From: a virus
Virus record (IMG/VR): IMGVR_UViG_3300032307_000492
Coordinates: 1-25,142 of that record
Direction: 5' to 3' (one strand)
Length of the DNA stretch: 25,142 nucleotides
Of the stretch, positions 14,829 to 20,622 are shown piece by piece; within the stretch, counting starts at the first letter, position 1, and every line of letters starts with the position of its first letter. The notes below the pieces were generated by a model, which saw only the letters and a program-made list of their open reading frames with translations, was not told the DNA's origin and made no database searches. Both the position numbers and the translations under genes were made by a program.

Positions 14829-15278
14829 ATGTTCAATAAATTATTAGTAGGATTAAGCGTACTGCTAGTCTTTTCGCCCACAACGTCGGCGGAATTAATA
14901 CACAATTTTCAAAGTCCAGCCTTTATTCCAGGCAATGGCTTCAGCCAGCACGTCCTTAGTATCTACCAATTAGAAGAAGGTAAAAAGAAAGAAATTCGAT
15001 CTGAAGAATTAGCCGCAATTGCCAAGGCAGAAGCAGCCGCAAAACAAACAAATCTAAGCAAATTCCTAGTTAACGTAGAAGCACGTATCTACGCACAATT
15101 GTCTAAACAACTAGCAGATCAAATGTTTGCCGAAGGTACTGGAAATAGTGGAAATATGAATTTCCAAGGAACTAACATCAGTTGGGTAAAAACAGGTACA
15201 GACGTTACCCTAACTATCATAGAATCTAATGGTAGTAGAACTGAAATTGTTGTACCAATTGCGAGTTTTGCATTTTGA
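14829..15278 (+). CDS. csgF: CsgF-like curli assembly factor
   Basis: A 149-residue secreted protein. A signal peptide ends about residue 21 (FSPTTSA). The mature N-terminus ELIHNFQSPAFIPGNGFSQHVLSIYQLEE matches the CsgF start, where (F/Q)xNPxFGGNP binds the inside of the CsgG pore, and a helix is followed by a C-terminal beta region (NISWVKTGTDVTLTIIESNGSRTEIVVPIASF), also as in CsgF. CsgF works at the cell surface to couple CsgG export to nucleation. The length is close to E. coli CsgF (138). Its stop overlaps the csgG start by one base. Expression is probably late. Confidence 0.85.
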   Translation: MFNKLLVGLSVLLVFSPTTSAELIHNFQSPAFIPGNGFSQHVLSIYQLEEGKKKEIRSEELAAIAKAEAAAKQTNLSKFLVNVEARIYAQLSKQLADQMFAEGTGNSGNMNFQGTNISWVKTGTDVTLTIIESNGSRTEIVVPIASFAF

Positions 15279-16054
15279 TGAAGTCGATATTATCATTATT
15301 TCTAGCTACAGTTCTTTCAGGATGTGCGGTTATTCATATGGATGTTGCCAAACAAGAAGAGCCAGTAACGTTGACGCCTCGTCAAAGTTTAGCTGATAGT
15401 ATTCCAGAATTAGACGGTCCTCCTATCACTATTGCAGTATATGGATTCTTGGATAGAACAGGTCAGATGAAACCTAATGATAGGATAGCAGTGTTTAGTA
15501 AAGCAGTGACACAGGGTTCGGAAGTATTTTTAATTAAAGCGTTACAAGATTCAAAGAATTGGTTTAAAGTAGTAGAACGTGTGGGATTAGATAATCTTAT
15601 CAAAGAGAGACAATTGATTCGTAACCAACGTGAAGTTTACGAAGGTAAAGATGCTAGAGCCCTTAAACCAATGACAGTGGCAGGTGTAATGATCGAAGGC
15701 GGAATTATTGGCTACGATAGTAACATCAGAAGTGGCGGTAACGGTGCTAGATTTCTTGGCATCGGTGGTAGTCAGCAGTATCGTGTGGACGAAGTTGTAA
15801 TTAGTTTAAGACTGATAAGCGTGAATAGCGGAGAAATATTGCTGTCGAACGCTGTGAGCAAGACTATTTACAGTACACAACACAATGTAGGAGTATTGAG
15901 ATTTGTAGATGCCGGAACCAAAGCATTAGAATTAGAAAATGGTATGGCATTGAACGAACCAACGACATATGCAGTTCGAGTAGCTATTGAACAAGCAGTG
16001 TATGATATGATAATACAAGGTGAAAGGAAGGGCATCTGGCGATTTAAAAAATAA
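15278..16054 (+). CDS. csgG: CsgG-like outer-membrane curli secretion lipoprotein
   Basis: A 258-residue lipoprotein from the ATG at 15278; a TTG one codon earlier is less likely. The lipobox LSGC gives an acylated Cys at residue 16. The rest follows CsgG: PITIAVYGFLDRTGQMKPN, a long region with GSEVFLIKALQDSKNWFKVVERVGLDNLIKERQLI, MIEGGIIGYDSNIRSGGNGARFLGIGGSQQYRVDEVVISLRLISVNSGEIL, and the C-terminal AVEQAVYDMI-like IEQAVYDMIIQGERKGIW. CsgG makes a nine-fold pore in the outer membrane for unfolded curlin subunits. Length is similar to E. coli CsgG (277). csgE, the usual periplasmic gate factor, is not in this window. Confidence 0.92.
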   Translation: MKSILSLFLATVLSGCAVIHMDVAKQEEPVTLTPRQSLADSIPELDGPPITIAVYGFLDRTGQMKPNDRIAVFSKAVTQGSEVFLIKALQDSKNWFKVVERVGLDNLIKERQLIRNQREVYEGKDARALKPMTVAGVMIEGGIIGYDSNIRSGGNGARFLGIGGSQQYRVDEVVISLRLISVNSGEILLSNAVSKTIYSTQHNVGVLRFVDAGTKALELENGMALNEPTTYAVRVAIEQAVYDMIIQGERKGIWRFKK

Positions 16055-16055
16055 C

Positions 16056-16074
16056 GGCACATCTTAGATGTGTC
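16056..16074 (+). other. Hairpin directly before the curlin ribosome-binding site
   Basis: An 8-bp stem (GGCACATC and GATGTGTC, one G:T pair) with a TTA loop, ending immediately before AAGGAG. No T-run follows. It could stabilise or separate the curlin mRNA from that of csgG, allowing a higher level of the subunit. Confidence 0.5.
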
Positions 16075-16089
16075 AAGGAGCGAAATAAA

Positions 16090-16761
16090 ATGGTTGTAAG
16101 AATAAAAGGCGGTGGCGGGTTGTCGAGAAAATTACTCGCAATACTATTGGCATCTGGAATGGTGTCAACGGGAGCATGGGCTAACGATGTGTATGTTGAA
16201 CAGATCGGCGATAATTCTTCTGTGAGCATTACACAAACTGGTGCTGGTAACACGGTCAATGGTAACGTGGGAGGAACTGGCAATGCAGACGATGCTGCCA
16301 TAATTCGCGGCGACCTTAATTCTGTAACTATCAGCCAAATAGGTGCTAGTAACACATTGAGTTTGATCATTAATAATGAGACCAGCGGCACAGGCTCTAC
16401 GGTAGTAGTGTCGGCAGACGGCAGTAATAACAATCAAACTATCGGCTGTGGCACGGCATTGAGTTCAACTTGTAATGCCAGTGTTATTAGATCAGAAATT
16501 ACTGGTAATAGCAACAACACTGTTCAAACATTGAGTGGCGGAGTTGTACAAAGTAAAATTGCTGTTAATGGAAGCTATAATAATGTAACACACGTTGCAT
16601 CCGGTGTCGGATTACACAACGGTGAGATTACAGTAAGCGGCAGTGGAACGAGTCAACTAGCTAATGCAGTAACATTGACACAGAGTGGAGCGTTCGCTAA
16701 AAATGCAATTATTACCAGCAACGGCAGCAATAATAATATTTCTGTTACTCAGTCCGATTAA
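16090..16761 (+). CDS. Curlin-repeat protein (CsgA/CsgB-like amyloid subunit)
   Basis: A 223-residue secreted protein. A signal peptide (RKLLAILLASGMVSTGAWA) is probably cut after residue 31. The mature part is Asn/Ser/Thr/Gly-rich with curlin-type strand-turn repeats, best in VYVEQIGDNSSVSITQTGAGNTVNG and IRGDLNSVTISQIGASNTLSLI (S-x5-Q-x-G-x2-N spacing). Further degenerate units follow, such as SEITGNSNNTVQTLSGG, SKIAVNGSYNNVTHVASG and the final SNGSNNNISVTQS. Two cysteines (CGTALSSTC) could form a disulfide, unusual in curlins. This is the likely substrate exported by CsgG. The FecR-type gene starts inside its 3' end. Confidence 0.85.
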   Translation: MVVRIKGGGGLSRKLLAILLASGMVSTGAWANDVYVEQIGDNSSVSITQTGAGNTVNGNVGGTGNADDAAIIRGDLNSVTISQIGASNTLSLIINNETSGTGSTVVVSADGSNNNQTIGCGTALSSTCNASVIRSEITGNSNNTVQTLSGGVVQSKIAVNGSYNNVTHVASGVGLHNGEITVSGSGTSQLANAVTLTQSGAFAKNAIITSNGSNNNISVTQSD

Positions 16762-17803
16762 TGGCCATGCTGGTATAGGCAAGGTTACTGAACAAACTGG
16801 ACCAACAGAAATAACTAGGAATAAAAAAAGTATCTCCTCGAGCCTAAACACGGGAGTAGAAATGAACGATACAGTCAGCACTGCCAAGGCTCGGGCAGAA
16901 CTGACATTCGAAGATAAAACCACAGTAAAACTGACAGAACATTCAAAAATGATTATAGATGATTTTGTCTATGATCCAAAGAAAGGCTCAGGCAAATTGG
17001 CTTTGAATATGGCCTTGGGTACTGCAAGATACGCCAGCGGACAAATAGCCAAAAACAATCCCCAGCAGGTGGCAATTAAAACACCAACTGCCACTATTGC
17101 AGTGCGCGGTACAGATTTTTCAATGACGGTGGATGAACTGGGCCGAAGTCTTGTAGTGCTATTACCTAGTTGTGATGCCAAAGGCTGTGTTACCGGAGCC
17201 ATTGAAGTCCGCAACTTTGGAGGTGTTGTGTTGTTGGATGTGCCATATCAAGCCACACTAGTCAACAGTGCCTACACAATGCCAACGGAACCTGTAGTGG
17301 TCAAATTGGATCAAGCAAATATTAATAACATGTTGATCATAAGTAAACCTAAAGAAGTCTCAGAAGCAGAACAAGCAGGCACAGTTAAAAAAGAAAAAGG
17401 ATTATTAGATTTTAATGAATTAGACATTGACTTATTAAAATTTACAGCCTTAGATGAAAATTCTTTGGATAAAAAGAATGCATTGGATCGAAATGATTTA
17501 GACGCAGACCTACTGGCATTTAATTCTTTAAATGAACTAGACAGACAAAATGCTAGTTTGTTGAGCAATGAACTAGACAATCCTATACTTCCAGGATACT
17601 CGGCAAATAAATCTCTAGGACTGATGTTCTATTTCAACGACGATCAAACTAAAGTTACATTATATAAAGCAGGTACACACAATGCTACAGCAACATTTGA
17701 TACAACAAAAAATGTAACATTCACATTGAATCAAAGTGGACAGACTATTATTCAAAACGTCAACAAAGGCAGTACTAGTACAGTGTCTATTACACAGAAT
17801 TAA
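16703..17803 (+). CDS. Secreted FecR-domain protein
   Basis: A 366-residue protein from the ATG at 16703, with GGAG upstream; a GTG at 16685 is the alternative start. The signal peptide is about residues 1-23 (IIIFLLLSPINGHA). A FecR domain follows (about 24-190): GKVTEQTGPTEITRNKK...LNTGVEMNDTVSTAKARAELTFEDKTTVKLTEHSKMIIDDFVYDP...GTARYASGQIAKNNPQQVAIKTPTATIAVRGTDFSM. The TPTATIAVRGTDF motif is characteristic. An acidic, Leu/Asp/Asn-rich linker with loosely repeated LDxN(D/S)LD units follows, then a short beta domain. Periplasmic or surface FecR domains occur beside curli and adhesin genes. It overlaps the curlin gene by 59 bases, so its signal peptide is overprinted. Confidence 0.82.
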   Translation: MQLLPATAAIIIFLLLSPINGHAGIGKVTEQTGPTEITRNKKSISSSLNTGVEMNDTVSTAKARAELTFEDKTTVKLTEHSKMIIDDFVYDPKKGSGKLALNMALGTARYASGQIAKNNPQQVAIKTPTATIAVRGTDFSMTVDELGRSLVVLLPSCDAKGCVTGAIEVRNFGGVVLLDVPYQATLVNSAYTMPTEPVVVKLDQANINNMLIISKPKEVSEAEQAGTVKKEKGLLDFNELDIDLLKFTALDENSLDKKNALDRNDLDADLLAFNSLNELDRQNASLLSNELDNPILPGYSANKSLGLMFYFNDDQTKVTLYKAGTHNATATFDTTKNVTFTLNQSGQTIIQNVNKGSTSTVSITQN

Positions 17804-17812
17804 CCGATAGCA

Positions 17813-17839
17813 TTATCATTCACTGATAAGTTTTAAATA
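17813..17839 (+). promoter_or_regulatory. Hairpin and T4-type late promoter before the autotransporter-like gene
   Basis: TTATCA (17813-17818) and TGATAA (17824-17829) form a 6-bp stem, followed by GTTTT. The late motif TTTAAATA (17832-17839) comes next. The leader then reads CTAATA, CCCGGGAGCGAA and ATG, nearly as in the csgF leader. Confidence 0.6.
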
Positions 17840-17860
17840 CTAATAGCCCGGGAGCGAAAC

Positions 17861-17881
17861 GATGGGCAGGAGCGAAAAATG
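17861..17881 (+). CDS. Possible six-codon leader peptide
   Basis: ATG at 17861 preceded by GGGAGCGAAAC, encoding MGRSEK. Its stop (TGA) overlaps the start codon of the next gene. The ribosome-binding element GGAGCGAA is present twice, once for each ATG, which suggests a small duplication and translational coupling. Confidence 0.3.
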
Positions 17882-20008
17882 AAAAAAAATATAATTGCCG
17901 CCACAGTTGCGGCTCTAATGTCCACCGGTGCCTTTGCACAATGGACAGAATCAAACATGGGCTTTGAAAGTGGAAACACTTCTGGCTGGACCATTAGTAA
18001 TCAAGGCACAATGACCGGCACTATTACACAAAATGGATCAGGTGCAAGTCTTATAACAGGTAGCCCTGGTACTGTTACTTTTAACGCTGGATCACATCCG
18101 GGCGCCGGTCAATCAGGCAGTGCGTATTATCAACCACCTGTTAGTCCTGCCACTTGGCAATTTAGTGCCTACGGCAACAATATGTTAGCATTACAGCCTG
18201 GGCCTAGTAATCAATGGAATACTGTTGGAACTACACTAGGACTAACTTCATCTCAGATCACTAGTTTAAGTACTTTATTACAACAGCAGGCTCAAACCAG
18301 CGGCTTCGGCAGCGGCAACATCACTAACTCTGCTTTTGTTCATAGAACAGTAACGTTAACAGCAGGCACTACTTATAGTATGGCTTGGAACTACATCGGT
18401 ACAGACTATGTACCGTTTAATGATGGATCTATCACTACGTTAGTTCCAGTATCTGGCACAACAGGTAGCACCACAGTTAACAACTATGCTCAGAACTATG
18501 CATTGTTAGGATTTACTAATCCAGGCACAGGTGACTACAGTGCTGGTACATTTGGATCTACAGGTTGGCAAGTTTCCACATACAGCGTAGATACTACAGG
18601 TACATATCAATTAGGCTTTGCTGTGTTTAACTTAGACGATACAGGGTTGAGTCCAGTACTATTAGTTGATGACTTACAAGGAGCAACTAATAAGAACGGC
18701 ACAACATTCGGCGCTGTGGCTCCAAACCCAGGAACCAGTGCTCCTAGCAGTCCAGGAAGTACACCAAGTACTCCGTCAGCACCAACGATAGTAAGTAGTG
18801 CCGCAGGTACACCAATTGTTACATCAAGTTCAGTAAGTGGTCCAACAACCACAGATCTAGCTATTGCGGCCGGAGTTACTGTCACTGTGATGACACTGAC
18901 TGATACTAGAACAGGCGAAAGTAAAGTTTTAAGCATTAATAGAAACACTACTAGTGTTGCTACAACACCAGTGACGACCACTGTTACTAGTACTACTCCT
19001 GTAACAACTACTACAACTACAACACCTACCACAGTTAATACCTACAGCGACAATACTACACAGACTGTGAATGGTACACCAACTACTACCGTAACCACTG
19101 CTAATCAAGTTACAGTAGCATCTAATACAGTAGATGATGTACAAACTGCCAGTCAAGATCAGGCATATTCTACACGAATTGATCAATACGATTACATGAC
19201 TAAGGCCAATACTAGAATTAACATGACACTAGATAGTAATGTGTTAGATCGACATGAAGGCAAAGACGGTGTACTATCTGCAAGAACTGGTCTAGCAGGC
19301 AATGAAGAAAAAGGATGGACCTATATCATTGCGGAAGGACAGCGTAGTAATGCCTCAGACACTTATCGTATGAACACTACACGTTTTGGTGTCGGCCACG
19401 AAAAGAAAATTGAAGGCAATTGGATTGTAGGCGCACAATACAACAATGTTATTGCTAATCTAGCAGGCGATCAAAGTGGCGGTCGTTTAGAAAAGAATCA
19501 TGTTGGCTTATACAGTCTGTATAATATGGACGGTTGGCTACTAAAAAGTGATCTAGGAGTTGCTCGTAACAACTACTCTAATCAACATAGCGTTAACGAA
19601 CTAGGTATGAGCAATACCGGTAAGACTAGCGGTACTGATGTTTGGTTAGCCAATAGAGTATATGCTCCAGATACAAAAGGGTTCCGTCCTTATGCTGGAG
19701 TAAGAATACAAAACTCTAAAATTGCTGGCTTAACAGAAACAGGAACACCGTTAACAGCAATGACTTACGGTGCTCAAAATCAAACTAATACTATAGGCGA
19801 AGCAGGTGTTCGCTACGATTCTAAAGTTAATGACACAGTTAATTTGACCGCAGAAGTAGGTCAGACTACTAACAACATTACCACAGTCAAAGCAGGCGCA
19901 AGTTTTACTCCTGATAAGAATGTGCTAGGAGGTCTTAATGTTGTACAACAACGTCAAGGCAGTGTAGTAAACAACATAGTACAAGCAACTGTTAAATGGT
20001 TATTTTAA
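17879..20008 (+). CDS. Autotransporter-like surface protein with C-terminal beta-barrel
   Basis: A 709-residue exported protein. A signal peptide is cut after about residue 20 (STGAFA). The N-terminal part (about 21-275) is beta-rich, with MGFESGNTSGWTISNQGT recalling carbohydrate-binding or DUF642-type modules. A Ser/Pro/Thr-rich, then almost pure Thr/Val linker (about 280-430) follows. The last 270 residues (GVLSARTGLAGNEEKGWTYIIAEG...ATVKWLF) alternate amphipathic strands and end in Phe, the BamA beta-signal. This is the plan of an autotransporter barrel, so the N-terminal domain would be shown on the outer surface. It is late-expressed and adjoins the curli genes. Functions such as adhesion, aggregation or superinfection blocking are inference. 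Confidence 0.8.
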   Translation: MKKNIIAATVAALMSTGAFAQWTESNMGFESGNTSGWTISNQGTMTGTITQNGSGASLITGSPGTVTFNAGSHPGAGQSGSAYYQPPVSPATWQFSAYGNNMLALQPGPSNQWNTVGTTLGLTSSQITSLSTLLQQQAQTSGFGSGNITNSAFVHRTVTLTAGTTYSMAWNYIGTDYVPFNDGSITTLVPVSGTTGSTTVNNYAQNYALLGFTNPGTGDYSAGTFGSTGWQVSTYSVDTTGTYQLGFAVFNLDDTGLSPVLLVDDLQGATNKNGTTFGAVAPNPGTSAPSSPGSTPSTPSAPTIVSSAAGTPIVTSSSVSGPTTTDLAIAAGVTVTVMTLTDTRTGESKVLSINRNTTSVATTPVTTTVTSTTPVTTTTTTTPTTVNTYSDNTTQTVNGTPTTTVTTANQVTVASNTVDDVQTASQDQAYSTRIDQYDYMTKANTRINMTLDSNVLDRHEGKDGVLSARTGLAGNEEKGWTYIIAEGQRSNASDTYRMNTTRFGVGHEKKIEGNWIVGAQYNNVIANLAGDQSGGRLEKNHVGLYSLYNMDGWLLKSDLGVARNNYSNQHSVNELGMSNTGKTSGTDVWLANRVYAPDTKGFRPYAGVRIQNSKIAGLTETGTPLTAMTYGAQNQTNTIGEAGVRYDSKVNDTVNLTAEVGQTTNNITTVKAGASFTPDKNVLGGLNVVQQRQGSVVNNIVQATVKWLF

Positions 20009-20027
20009 TAAGAATAGCGTAAACTAT

Positions 20028-20050
20028 AAACCCGCTTCGGCGGGTTTTTT
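20028..20050 (+). terminator. Rho-independent terminator after the curli/autotransporter block
   Basis: AAACCCGC (20028-20035), TTCG tetraloop, GCGGGTTT (20040-20047), then further T residues. It is a strong, canonical terminator, 20 bases after the stop codon and immediately before the late promoter of the next unit. Confidence 0.93.
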
Positions 20051-20053
20051 AAC

Positions 20054-20061
20054 GATAAATA
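20054..20061 (+). promoter_or_regulatory. T4-type late promoter (GATAAATA), leaderless arrangement
   Basis: GATAAATA ends 6 bases before the ATG at 20068, with no room for a ribosome-binding site. It starts 3 bases after the terminator, so the metallopeptidase and cyclase pair is an independent late unit. Confidence 0.75.
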
Positions 20062-20067
20062 CTTCAT

Positions 20068-20622
20068 ATGAAAATCTACGAAATAATTGCTGAAGCGGAA
20101 GCCAGCGATACTGAACTTAAACAACGTTATGGCGACTTTGAACCTAAAGATAAGCCAATGCTACCAACAACGCAAGTTGGCGGCGCGCCTGCTCCTACTC
20201 TTTGGTCAGCTTATGATGCTATTCAAGATGTACTAGGACGAGGCAGAGTAACGGATGATGAAGACGCTATAGAACCGGGTATGTACTATGTTTATCAAAG
20301 TAATGAGCCTCCAATGTTCAGAGATACTGAAGAATCAGGCCCGGGTGGCAGTATTAATATTCCCAATTTAGAAAGTAAAGCGGCACGCGATGTAGCAGTG
20401 GCAGTACACGAAGCATGTCACGCATATGTACATGACAAGGTCAAAGGCGCAGGACAAGCATTTTCAAATGAAAAAATTATCAACAACTTGGCAGAAAAAT
20501 GGCTACGTAAACATCTATCAGGCCCGGCACTGCATGTTGCATTAGAAACTATCACCGGTAGCCGTATCAGCTACGGTAAAGATCATATACCAAAGGGTCC
20601 ATTGACGGATAGAAGAGAATGA
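20068..20622 (+). CDS. Capsid-targeted putative zinc metallopeptidase (HExxH)
   Basis: A 184-residue protein. The N-terminus MKIYEIIAEAEAS closely follows the T4 capsid-targeting sequence (MKTYQEFIAEA); the prohead-protease motif I7-A8-E9 before A10 predicts cleavage after E9. The middle carries HEACH at residues 114-118 in a helix (DVAVAVHEACHAYVHDK), the zinc-binding HExxH signature. A glutamate 17 residues later (NEKIINNLAEKW, E135) could be the third ligand, as in gluzincins. Its substrate is unknown. The CTS implies that mature enzyme is packaged in the head and injected, perhaps to cut a host defence or regulatory protein. It overlaps the cyclase gene by 4 bases. Confidence 0.78.
   Translation: MKIYEIIAEAEASDTELKQRYGDFEPKDKPMLPTTQVGGAPAPTLWSAYDAIQDVLGRGRVTDDEDAIEPGMYYVYQSNEPPMFRDTEESGPGGSINIPNLESKAARDVAVAVHEACHAYVHDKVKGAGQAFSNEKIINNLAEKWLRKHLSGPALHVALETITGSRISYGKDHIPKGPLTDRRE

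Noticed and set aside
16044-16437. Reverse-strand reading frames opposite the curlin gene
   Set aside because: They mirror the repeat-rich curlin coding sequence and lack starts with ribosome-binding sites.
16675-16703. TTGACA with TAAAAA as a promoter for the FecR gene
   Set aside because: The -10 match is poor and overlaps the start codon at 16703, leaving no room for a transcript start before it. It is probably chance within the curlin coding sequence.
18607-19186. Long reverse-strand reading frames opposite the Thr-rich linker
   Set aside because: Their Val/Gly/Ser-rich products are the complement of ACT/ACC codons, so they are low-complexity shadows. The repeat-like DNA there is also not a CRISPR or tandem array.
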